NCBI GenBank assembly: GCA_018907035.1
Contig: JACCIC010000208.1
Location: forward strand, 37,501 to 101,500
Direction: 5' to 3'
From: Sycobia sp. Sy_11
Lineage: Eukaryota > Arthropoda > Insecta > Hymenoptera > Epichrysomallidae
Length of the DNA stretch: 64,000 nucleotides
Shown here piece after piece: positions 34,891 through 44,848 of the stretch. A program made the position numbers and the translations under genes. The notes under the pieces are model-generated. The model saw only the letters and a program-made list of their open reading frames with translations, made no database searches and was not told the DNA's origin. Positions within the stretch are counted from its first letter, which is position 1, and every line of letters begins with the position of its first letter.

Positions 34891-35254
34891 TATATTATTA
34901 ATAAAATAAGTCTATAAAAAAATATTAAAAAATGTAATTATATATTGCTTATTTCATTAAAATGATTATTAAAATAAATTAAAAAATGTTTTTTTATCAT
35001 TAATATTAATTATTTGTTGAAATTTTATTAATTAACATTAAACTGAATTTATTAGAGAACCGAATAAAATAAAATATTTACTGACAATAAATTATTTTAT
35101 AAATGATAATATAATAAAATATATGTTCAAAAATGATGTATATTTAAAAAAACAGCAAACATTACTGAAGTCATCTTCTTTATTTTGTAATTTAATTAGA
35201 CTAACCGATAAAAAAGCAATATTCAAGCAGATATGATATGATATTGGTATTAAT

Positions 35255-35660
35255 GGGATTCCAACTCAAGGTGGTTCCACGTGGACAATCGTACAGCGAT
35301 TCAATACCGTTCGTTTCCGATAAATCGCACCCATTTTTTATTTCGATCCACGCTCTATGCGTATGAAGCCGATGATACTTGGAGCAGATCGCGATATATG
35401 GTTTTGTACATCGACGCGTTGTGCCGCAGTAAATATCCCGGTTCGTAAGGCCACTTCTGAAGCGGCTCTATTCCAAGCGGTTTCGACTTGGAGAGGTGAG
35501 GGCTCCGATATTCTCTAAGAGCGGCAGTGGCACGCGTTCTCGGTCTTTAAACGACACCTTACATGGCTGCGCTTATTTTCAGCGGCGTCTGCAATGCCGA
35601 GAAATAAGTTCTCGTCTGCCCAGCCTGTGAATCCTGTCCTGAAAACAAGCGTGTGCATCG
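35255..35660 (-). repeat. Dispersed repeat, copy also at 54060-54590
   Basis: This block matches the reverse complement of 54230-54590. Shared words in the same order are GCGATTCAATRCCG, then GGCTCCGATATYCTCTAA, then GCGCTTATTTTCAGCGG. The two copies have diverged and this one has an extra insert near 35520. There is no coding. It is probably part of an LTR or leader of an unplaced retroelement, read on the minus strand here. Confidence 0.6.
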
Positions 35661-35889
35661 CGGTTTATGTTATGCGGGAAACAAGAATTTATTCCGTAAT
35701 TTTTACTTACTTTTTATTTAGTAAAATAGCGACGACCAAGCTTTACAAAGTTTCCAAAACGAGCAAATCCGTATGGGATGAACGCGACAGACAATCTACT
35801 TTCTGCATTTTCAAAAGCCCGTATATACGAGGGTGGATTGGTAAATTTCCGGCCTGAACAAGAAATACAACGTTTTAAAGAATTTTTTT

Positions 35890-36943
35890 TTATTTCTCAA
35901 CATAATCTCCTCCAAGGCTGATACATTTCTCATAGCGGTGTTCTAGTCGAGTAATGCCATCTCTATAGACTGATTTGTCAAGCTCCTCAAAATAGCCATT
36001 TACAGTTTTGATTACTTCTTTATTGTCAGCAAATCTCTTACCGCCAAGCCATTTTTTGAAGTTACGAAACAAATAATAGTCACTCGGAGCTAGGTCTGGA
36101 GAGTAGGGAGGGTGCGGTATTAATTCAAACTTCAGATCATTGATTTTAGCCATCACAACGATTGACGAGTGCGCTGGTGCGTTATCGTGATGAAATCAAA
36201 TTTTTTTCTTCGCCACATGAGGTCGTTTAATTTTCACTTCGTGGCTCAAACATTGCAATAAGTCTGCATAGTATTGATTAGTGATAGTTTTACCCTTTTG
36301 GAAATCAATGTATATAATACCTCTTGCATCCCAAAAAGCAGTAGCCATAACCTTGTTCGCCGAAGAAATTGTTTTTGTCTTCTTTGGAGTTTGTTCCCCT
36401 GGTCCAATCCACTGTTTAGACTGTTGTTTGGTTTCAGGAGTGTAGTGGCGGGCCCAAGTTTCGTCAACGGTTACGAATCGACGCAAAAATTAGCTTGGAT
36501 GACGCTTATACAAATTAGCGATAGAAATGTTCTTTTGAACCAATTTTTGCTCGACTGTTAGCAAACGCGACAACAATCTTGCACAGAGCTTTTCCATATA
36601 CAAATGTTGGTGCAATATTTTGTACTCTTTCATATGACATTTTACAGGTCAAAGCTATCTCACACACTTTTAACCTGTGGTCTTTCAGCACTATATGATG
36701 GATTCTTTCGATCATATCTGGAGTTGTGACCTCAATGGGGCGTCCTAAGCTAGGCTCATCAGAAGTGCTCACACGACGCTTTTTAAACTCCGAAACCCAC
36801 TGCTGAACGGTTGAATATGATGGGGAGGATGTCCCCAGTAATGAGTCTATCTGTTCTTTCATTTCCTTCGGCGTTAACCCCTTCCAATAAAAGTATTTGA
36901 TGACAGCACGATTTTCCAGCTTTTTCATTTTTACGAAAAACAC
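35890..36943 (-). pseudogene. Mariner 3 transposase, broken
   Basis: The minus-strand ORF 36515-36943 holds the N-terminal DNA-binding region (KKLENRAVIKYFYWKGLTPK, SPSYSTVQQW, then HRLKVCEIALTCKMSYERV). Frames change, and 36196-36486 holds RRFVTVDETWARHYTPETKQ with the first catalytic Asp and then FWDARGIIYID. A TGA replaces a Leu-type codon just before FHHDNAPAH (second Asp, intact). The last part, 35890-36156, has YSPDLAPSDYYLF (third Asp) and ends GGDYVEK. All three catalytic Asp codons survive. One nonsense codon and at least one frameshift near 36500 silence it. It belongs to the same broad group as mariner 1, not mariner 2. Confidence 0.85.
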
Positions 36944-37199
36944 AGAGGCGTCTTGTTCAGTGTTACGTCGGAACGTAGTTTCGTTGAGAAAATATGAGGA
37001 AAGAAAACGAATATTTTCTCACGAACTACCGAACTTCATCGGAAGAGAAAGCGGGAAAGGAGTGCGCACGTTATTATAATTTACAACCCAACCAACCGTC
37101 GCGTCGTCTTCTTGACCCCTATTTCTAAACGCGTTCCTCGACCTTGGGCAAATTACGACACAAATTTTAACAAAGGTTAACCCATGGTGGCGCGAGATT

Positions 37200-38425
37200 G
37201 ACACTTCGGAAAACTCCTTGTCAGCACAGGATGAGTGATAAATCTAACACAATAAGCGAAAGGAGGGAAGAGAAGTGTCTACTTTCTGCACGAAAAGGAC
37301 ATTTCCTTCGCCCAAATAGCACTTCTATCCGTATACATGTAATTCTTTCTCTTTAAAATATTATTTTCGTTTAATTAAAAATAAATACATGTACATGTAT
37401 ACGTATACGTACTGACATAATATTACGTAATCCATTATATTAGAATAATTAAAAATGTATGAAGGAATATGGGTGTACACATATATATTATACCGTAATA
37501 AAATTATATATGTATGTATATTATATATCACATTATGATAACACATATATTTAAACTTACATATTTAACATTATATATTTAAAATAAAACCTTAAAAATA
37601 TATACATGAGCGTATGTTCATGAACATGAGTTTTATATAATCTTAACATTTTATTACATGCACATCATATTTAGGATTATAAGTGAAATACATGCACATG
37701 AATGAATGTGAATATATATATAAAATTAATATATATATATAAATTAATATTATAAAAATAAAATGTATGTATACACGAATGAAGTATAAATAAATAAACA
37801 AAAAGCGAGAATAATAATAAACAAATAAAATGTATGTTATTCGTATAAAATTATTAAAAAAACATTTATAATCTCATTAATTCTAAGATAATTCCAAAAT
37901 TATATGCATATAAATATAACCATACATATAATTGTTTAGTTTACGTAAGAATTTTTAATTATTACTAAAGATAGTTGATAATACGAACCAGAATGTAAGT
38001 CATGATTTGACAACCCCTAAAGCCATCTCAGAGAGAGAAAGAGAATTTAGCAGGACCGTCCCCACTAAGCACCGCCCTTTTTTCTAAATTTGAACCGCCC
38101 CTATGCATGGTATTCACGATCCTCCATGAACCTAGGAACGGTCCCATTGGCAAGGACAAACAAAGGGAGAAAGTGGGCCTTATCTAATTCTCCAGAAAAC
38201 GTTTTTCAAGAAGGAGGAGTCACTTACTTTAAAAGGGCCCAAATTTCACTTCAGAAGCATTATTTAGCCATACAAGTCCAAGTCCATAAACACACAACAC
38301 AAGTCAGCCAAGCAGTCGGTCAAACAAGTTCACCACGCACCAGGAGTCAAGAGCGAGCAGCCAACAGCAGCAGTCAAAACGTGGACCAGCACAGCGAAGT
38401 GCATTTGCTCCAGCATACCTCTCTA

Positions 38426-38502
<77 letters not shown>

Positions 38503-39070
38503 GCATAGGCAGCAGGAGTTGCCTGTAAAAAAAGGAAATAAAAGTAAGCCGAATTTTAAACCTTTTTCTTCATTTACATACCTTGTAATCTATTTTCCTT
38601 TATCCGGGGTAGTGATTCAGTCCTCCTTGCAAAAGGGCTGTAAATGCCCCATTTGATCCTCTCCTTATATAGTAAAAATTAGCGATAGGGATGTAAGTCG
38701 GGAGACCGAGGCAGGAATAAGCTCTTTCTCGTAAGAGAAGCAGCTTATACCTGCATATAATCCATTGGCCCCCGATTTATATATAAAGCATAGGAATGGT
38801 AGAGGTAACAAAAGTAAATTTCCTCCGAGTGAGATCACCCACTCTCACATACAGGGTCCTGAGCTATTAGAGCTAACTCTAGGCTCAAAAAGACCAATAA
38901 ATATATGGAAAGGCTGGTATGTCCCACGTGAGGGAAGAATTTCGTCTCCGACGTCACATCAGCGTGCTCTCAAACCTAAACTAACATGGCGATCGGACTG
39001 AAACTATAGCTACAAGGTATCGAAGGATAGTACTGTAGAACGCCACATCAAGGTAGGCCTAGTTGCACCA
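37200..39070. other. Material inside the split mariner 3
   Basis: 37340-37990 is AT-rich. 38010-38430 is GC-richer, with an open frame into the (CT)n repeat at 38435-38500 that I do not trust as coding. 38640-39000 has CTCTTTCTCGTAAGAGAAG and other short inverted words but no named element. It could be a solo LTR plus older filler. Confidence 0.35.
38435..38500. repeat. (CT)n microsatellite
   Basis: About 33 CT units, preceded by a run of C at 38427-38435. Confidence 0.95.
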
Positions 39071-39110
39071 TCTCTCGGTCAGGCCGGAAACTTATCAATC
39101 CACCTTCGTA

Positions 39111-39790
39111 ATTTCCGGGTGCAGCCTAAATGTACTAGATGCATCGGATCCAAAGATACGTTTGTTACTAAACCCAAATTTGGAATTTTATTTAGAATTG
39201 TTTAACGTACTTGATAATCATCTTTGTAACAATTACTTTTGAATTGCTCATCAGTTCGTAACATTGCTATTTTTCCAGGAAAACAAACACTTTTATACAT
39301 TTTTCCCTCGATCGTACATTTCGTATAAGAGTGATATCTACTGTGATATTTAACACCTAGTATATAAGATTTTGCAAGCGCATCACATACTTTCATCCAC
39401 AAATTTGTCCATAAATTCATTTGCATCTTTTGATTTCACCTCAATAAATACCAATGATGTATACATTATTTATTAGACGTTCAGAGCATAGAACGGGCCA
39501 TACATTTTTTTCAGAACTTTTTCCTAAAGACATTTTCCTCAACAATGACTATTGATTTCCAAAGGTGCACTGTAGAATAAATAAAAAATATGTCGCCGAA
39601 GTAAAGGAGACAGAGCGCGAGACAGAGAGAGCGAGTAGGATATGGACGTATGGTGAAAAGCGTTCAAACAAAGGAAGATCTACAGTATAGCAATTATATA
39701 GAAAGATCGCAATAGTTCTGCAATGCGATAAGCGTATATTAAAAGTAATATATAACCTTCGATCAATCTTGATTATAAATTTAATAAATA
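39111..39790. other. Spacer
   Basis: A minus-strand frame at 39202-39426 (74 codons, several Cys and Lys) has normal composition but is unrecognised. The remainder shows nothing nameable. Confidence 0.35.
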
Positions 39791-39792
39791 AG

Positions 39793-40489
39793 ATGTGGTT
39801 AATAGCACAAGTTTCACGTGAAGAAACAATAGAAGCTATACCAAGTATATGGTTTCTTGAGAACAAAACCTTTTGCCTGTGTCCACTATTCGAATCCACT
39901 GTTAAAATTCAAATGGCGATATCAAAAAAAATTTCACCAGAGGAAAACTGGCACATTTGTCGTGTAAGCCGAATATTTGCAGAAGCAGGTACGTAAAAGC
40001 ACGAAGACAAATATAAAAATATTTTCACGGAAACTGAAAACGTTATGTGCATTTGACGTATCTTATGTAACTTCTCTTTCTAATCTCTTATAAATTCTTG
40101 TAATTTCATTTCATGAAATTTCTTGTATAATTGACGTTCGACATTTTTCAAAATTTAGAAACTTATACTATAGCTCTAGAAAAATTAGATATAGCACGCT
40201 AAGTTCTGATGTAGAAGAGATGTTCGCTGAAAAGAATGATAACCATAAGCGCAGCAATAGACACAAAGTAAAGATCAGCAGTTCAGATGAAAATGAAATA
40301 ACTGAAAATGATAACATAAAACTCGAGAATTTTCCACTAGCACCTCCGGACAATATTTTTGGTAATATACAAGTCATGCAGATCAATCTAGCAATGTATG
40401 CAGTCCAGAAGAATTATACAATTCCAATCTGGAAAGTATGGATATAGATGTCTTACCCATAGCAGAATCAACTATAAACGAAAGTTTTA
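39793..40489 (+). pseudogene. Two-exon fragment like a DUF4806-family host gene
   Basis: Exon 1 (ATG 39793 to 39988) begins MWLIAQVSREETIEAIPSIW and ends FAEA plus one base at a GTACGT donor. Exon 2 starts after an AG at 40157-40158 and joins in phase (E-T-Y-T-I-A-L-E-K-L). It continues as a Ser/Asp/Glu/Lys-rich region (KISSSDENEITENDN), to a GTAAGT donor at 40490. Within exon 2 the frame shifts near 40195 and again near 40390. The opening with a W, then PxxWF, then a basic-acidic linker is what I recall of N-termini of insect proteins that carry a DUF4806 domain, a family expanded in ants. The domain itself is not in the window. Likely a partial, decayed copy. Confidence 0.5.
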
Positions 40490-40820
40490 GTAAGTTAGCA
40501 TTAAAATATCAATTTTTTAAAATATTATAGTACAAACATACTGAATTCCATACGCTTTATTTTTCAATTCTTTATAAATAATGTATTTAATGATTTGAAT
40601 AATATAAAATTTTTGCATTTTTAACTTAAATTTGTGGATAGTAAAATTTATAGCAAATGGCTCCATAAAAATAATACCCGCATCATGGATGACAGAAGTT
40701 AGGAAGTACTGTTATTATCATCCTTACACGGACCAGAAACAAAGAATTTGCATCATATAATAATTTTATATATAACCTTACAGATATTTTGTGGAGACGT
40801 TTCAGCTACATAGCCAGCAA
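40490..40820. other. AT-rich spacer
   Basis: It follows the splice donor of the gene fragment above and may be its intron. No coding seen. Confidence 0.4.
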
Positions 40821-40824
40821 ATAC

Positions 40825-41000
40825 ACGTTTGCTACGTAGTTGCAACGTCTCAATTATTATACTGATTTCATTCACAAAAATTTTTGAATACGCGAGTCAT
40901 GTTTACACTACGTAGTTGCAACGTCTTCATTACGGCACCAAATTCGCTCATAAAAAGTTTTATTATGAGCGAATCACGTTTATGCTACGTAGCTGCAACT
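40825..41000. repeat. 76-77 bp tandem repeat, 2.3 units
   Basis: The word CTACGTAGYTGCAAC starts at 40832, 40908 and 40985. Between words the units are parallel (GAATACGCGAGTCATGTTT and GAGCGAATCACGTTT). The second unit holds a hairpin, CGCTCATAA facing TTATGAGCG. Similar but inverted words recur at 41130-41160, so the whole of 40790-41180 may be a non-autonomous transposon. Confidence 0.7.
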
Positions 41001-41304
41001 GCTTTCGTATCGGGGTTTTTAGGCAGCAGCCACGTGTGTTTTGGCAGCAATGCGGACATTTCCATGTTGCAATAACATAGCAAAGCCGTTTTCATTACTC
41101 CCGACGACTCGTAGCCACGGTGCCAAAACTATGTCGCTGCAACGTCGAGCAACGAACAATGCTATCTGGGATCATACGGTTTTTGAAAATATGTATGAAA
41201 ATTAAACTTATATATACAAAACAAAATATTCATATATACTATATATATGCAGCTAACTTATGTATATAACTTCGCATTGTTTTTGCTTGCCAGGTAAAAA
41301 AACC

Positions 41305-41414
41305 AGTTTCCTGTGACGTACTGCAACTGGTGATAAAAAATGCATCCACGATGACAATCCTAAGCGCAAAAAGTCATGGGTGGACCCAGGCCTTCAAACT
41401 ATATATATATATAA

Positions 41415-41449
<35 letters not shown>

Positions 41450-41990
41450 AATATATAAAATATATCATCAAATATATCACACCATATCATATATATATAT
41501 ATGTCAAATATATCAAACCAAAAAGGAACATTCACGGTCAAAAGGTATTGCTCGACATTTGGTGGGACCAACAGGGTATGCTGTACTACGAGCTGCTAAA
41601 ACCGAATCGAACCGTCATTGCCGAGGTATAAAAATGCAGACAAAATGATTTGCAACAGAAATTGATCGAACATAGATCAGCGATCGCGAGCAATGTGTGC
41701 AACATTATTCTCTTGCACGAAAACGCTCGGCCACATGTTGCGAAAACCGTCAAAAACACCCTGCTGGAGCATGAATCGGAAATGTTGCCGCAACTAGCCG
41801 CAATTCGCCAGACATAGCGCCTTTTAATTACCACCTATTTAGATCGATGCAGTACGACCTCGTTGATACACACTTTCGACATGTTCAAGAAGTGCGAGAA
41901 TTTGTGGATAATTGGATCACCTCGAAAACACCATCTTTGTTTCGCCTCGATATCGTCATATTGCCAGAAAGGTTCCATCCTCTATCAACA
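41305..41990 (+). pseudogene. Mariner element 4 transposase fragment with internal (AT)n
   Basis: The fragment starts at TGDKKCIHDDNPKRKKSWVD (first catalytic Asp kept, the following Glu changed to Lys). It is then broken by an AT-rich microsatellite at 41399-41511 and resumes with KRNIHGQKVLLDIWWDQQGMLYYELLKPN. LLHENARPH follows, where Glu replaces the second Asp. AP-Phe-Asn-YHLF then replaces APSDYHLF, so the third Asp is Asn. The end is LPERF near 41975. The N-terminus, both inverted ends and the true C-terminus are missing. It is related to mariner 2 rather than 1 and 3 and is old. Confidence 0.8.
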
Positions 41991-41994
41991 TTAA

Positions 41995-42975
41995 GGCTTT
42001 CCCGCGTGCCCCGCCTCGCTTTATGCTTGGCTGCGTCTCCCGCCCCTTTACCTCACCGCGCGCGCCCTACGCGGAGCGTCTTGCCAACTGATATTACAGA
42101 GAGCGATTCAAGTTTCGAAAGCAAAGGATTATATTGACTATATCTGTTCTATCCAAAAATAATCCGAACACCTTTTGACTAGTGACAAAATTTTGGTGTA
42201 AAATGTAGATCTAAATTTATCTTCGCCTGTGAATTAGTTTAATAATAAGTTTAATAAGTAATAAGTAAGTTTCACAATTTAAGTAAATTTATGTACTGAT
42301 TAGGAATGTAACTAATGTACTTAATTTTATGTTGTAGTTAATATTACAAAATTATTGTATCATCATTATCTCTTTGAAACATTTTAAAAAAAGATAATTT
42401 TTGAAAGAGAAAACTAATTTTTTATCAATTTACTCATTTTTCCAATATTTCCATCACCTCCCCCTCTCTATAACATTCCAGCAGCATCATTGTGCATTAC
42501 GAGCCGGCTACTCTAGCCGCCTCCGCCGCTCTCTAGACACTGTTTGCACCAGTCTGTCTACGTATCTGATGATCGGCGGCTGTTTCTTTTACTATAGCAA
42601 ATTTTATAGTGATTGTTCTTCGGACCTTATCCTATATTGTCCTAATATTACCGATCGTAATCACATCCTCTTCCCCAGATGGCAGCGCATACTCATCTAT
42701 ATTTGGCTCCAGAGTGTATGCGCTTGTAGACTCAGAATGCCTCAATATTTAATCCACTTTTGGGAGAAGCCAATGGTTTTTCCAGAATATATCCAGATTA
42801 TAGACATGATTCAGCGGCCAAATCGAGTTTGCAATCTGGATCTATTCTGAAAGGACGACTGGCTGGTGCAAATTTTACGTTATGATTCAAAATTATGTAT
42901 TTATGTTTTTATGTTTTTATGATTCAAAAATTATATTTTAAGAGATGACAGTGTGTATAAATATCCCGGCGATAA
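41995..42975. other. Spacer
   Basis: A GC-rich stretch at 42000-42080 is followed by AT-rich DNA. One 149-codon frame (42401-42850) is open but unlike known proteins and has no ATG-proximal support. No gene called. Confidence 0.4.
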
Positions 42976-43464
42976 AATACCAATTGTTTACGTCCACGTT
43001 CGTGGGCCGGGGTAACATATTCCTCATCTTTAGTGAATGGAGCATGTATGGGAGATGCGGCTAAAATACAGCAATGGTCTCTCAGGATAGGATCAAACGA
43101 GCTCTTGGCCTAACGGGGTTGGTGCATCCGGGAGTTACCAATGCTGGGAATGGGAAATTGGCGCTTGCTTCCTAATTATCGCAAACCGGTTACAAGTGGT
43201 TCAGCGACCAGCGACAGTTAAATTGTTGGAATGTTCTGCTTTAATGGGCCGAGGATTTGGCTTTATCGCCCGGTCGAGAGAAGGAACTACTCTATAAAAA
43301 CCCCCATAATCCTAAATTGTATGGCAGTTGCGATAGGAGATGCATGGTTCCAGGGTAGAAGATGAGAGCCACTACAACGGCCAAGTTACACCGCTCGTAA
43401 TCAAAATTCATTGTCCACCGAACGGGATGCTAATAGCGACCTCAGTAGGTGGACGTAAGACATT

Positions 43465-44840
43465 ATGAACAAACCTAAAAAGACAGTAGAGGAGGAGAAA
43501 GATAAGGAGAGAGACAGGGAGAATAGGAGGCCTAAAGAGAAGGCCAAGACTATAGAGAGGGAGCCAACTAAAACGAATGCAGGCAAACTAAGAGCCGGCA
43601 AAAAGCCATTAATAAGGCTCACTAAAGCTGGTGACTCCAAGGACGTCATCTAAGCTGCAGGCAAATCAAGGCCGATGACTGAAAGGAAAGTCTCAGAGAT
43701 AGATGAAAACCTCTCCTCAGCGCAGAATCAGGAACGCTGTTGTCAACAACAACAGAAAATGCCCAGCGAAACTCAGAAAGTAAGGACAGCTCAAGGTAGC
43801 ACTAGCGCAGCACAATTTCCTAAAGGCAGTCCACCTAACAACTCTACCATGAACTGCCTAGAGGTCCCAGCACATAGTGCGGACCTGTATGAAAAAATAA
43901 AAGCGGTCCTCAAAACATTGGAAGACCCAGAACTGAGGAAGGAGGGGCTAAACAGCCTCAAGGAGTTAATGGCGGTCATTTCTGAAATGGCCATCAGATG
44001 TGCTCGGGCGGAGGCTAAGGAGTCCTTGCACAAGATAACATCAAAACAAACAGTGAAGGGGCCACAGACCTATCCAGCTTTGGTTTCCCATGACACTGAA
44101 AAGCAAAGGAAGCTGGTCGCCCCGAAAACTCAGATTGCTAAAGCCAGGATAAGACCACCGCCCATGGTGGTGATCCCTAGGGATGTGGAAAAGATCTCCA
44201 CAACAGAAAGGGCAAAGGAAGTCTTGCAAAAGACGTTCAACCCTAGGCAATCGAAGGTCCAGATCAAGAATCTGAGGGAGACAAGGAAGGGTGTCCTAGT
44301 GGAAACAATAACTGAAGCCGGGTTGGAAAAAATGAAAGCCTCAAAAAGTCTAATAGAGCTTTTTGAAATAGAGGCCCTAACAAGGAGGAAGCCGAGGCTC
44401 ATCATCTACGACGTGCCTAAGGACATATCACTAGACGAGGGAATGGCCTCTACAACCGAAGAATTCTCTGAATTCTTCAAACCCCGCTTCAAAACGAGCA
44501 AGAGGAGCGACGCAGTAACCACATGGGTAGTGGAAGTTACCCCGAACATTCGGACCCAACTCCTACAGAGAAAGAGGATTGATATAGAGTGGTTATCTTA
44601 CCGCGTACAAGATTACCTCAGAGTCACCAGAAGTTACAAGTGTTAGGGCTACGGGCACGTAGCCAAACACTGTAAAAGTGAACAATGCTGCTCCCACTGC
44701 AGTCAGGGCGGCTCCAAAATGCGTCAACTGTAAAAAGGCAAAAAGGGCGCAAAACCATGGCTCAATGAACACTAAGTGTCCAGAATACAAAGCTGCCATG
44801 AAAAGATTAGTTAACTCAACGGACTATGGCCAGTAATGCA
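43465..44840 (+). pseudogene. R1 copy 1 ORF1 (gag-like RNA-binding protein)
   Basis: The frame opens at ATG 43465 (MNKPKKTVEEEKDKERDREN, highly charged). A TAA at 43651-43653 breaks it, and the same frame continues to a TAG at 44644-44646. A Glu/Gln-rich middle is followed by a gag domain (STTERAKEVLQKTFNPRQSK, VQIKNLRETRKGVLVET, then RLIIYDVPKDI). The second stop falls inside the first zinc knuckle (KC, stop, GYGHVAKHC), and CCSHC after it marks the next knuckle. Two nonsense codons in otherwise about 390 open codons is mild damage. ORF1 proteins of this clade bind element RNA in the nucleus. Confidence 0.8.
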
Positions 44841-44848
44841 CGAAATAA

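Larger units (their letters stand above)
33341..35088. repeat. 230-bp AT-rich tandem duplication, second copy split by mariner 2
   Basis: ATATAATAAATTGTATAT at 33343 recurs at 33573, and the two copies run in parallel. After the mariner at 33604-34890 the second copy resumes with TATTATTAATAAAAT, matching copy one after its AATATATATTA. The first copy therefore shows the unoccupied site. Confidence 0.7.
35828..39108 (-). mobile_element. Mariner element 3, split by about 2 kb
   Basis: The left inverted end at 35828 (CGAGGGTGGATTGGTAAATT) has no partner at the expected distance. Its match, with three differences in 30 bases, lies at 39079-39108. TA flanks both ends (35826-35827 and 39109-39110). 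The transposase occupies 35890-36943, and the 5' leader runs to about 37200. The remaining stretch to about 39060 must then be an insertion. No target duplication or ends of that insert were recognised. Confidence 0.6.

Noticed and set aside
36900..37204. Partner inverted end of mariner 3 at the usual 1.3-kb distance
   Set aside because: No sequence resembling the 35828 end is present there. The match lies at 39079-39108.
38090..38656. 188-codon frame through the (CT)n run
   Set aside because: Its Leu-Ser tract comes from the repeat. No domain, no start context, and it lies inside the insert in mariner 3.
42401..42850. 149-codon frame as a host gene
   Set aside because: No family resemblance, no splice or promoter context. 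Left as spacer.
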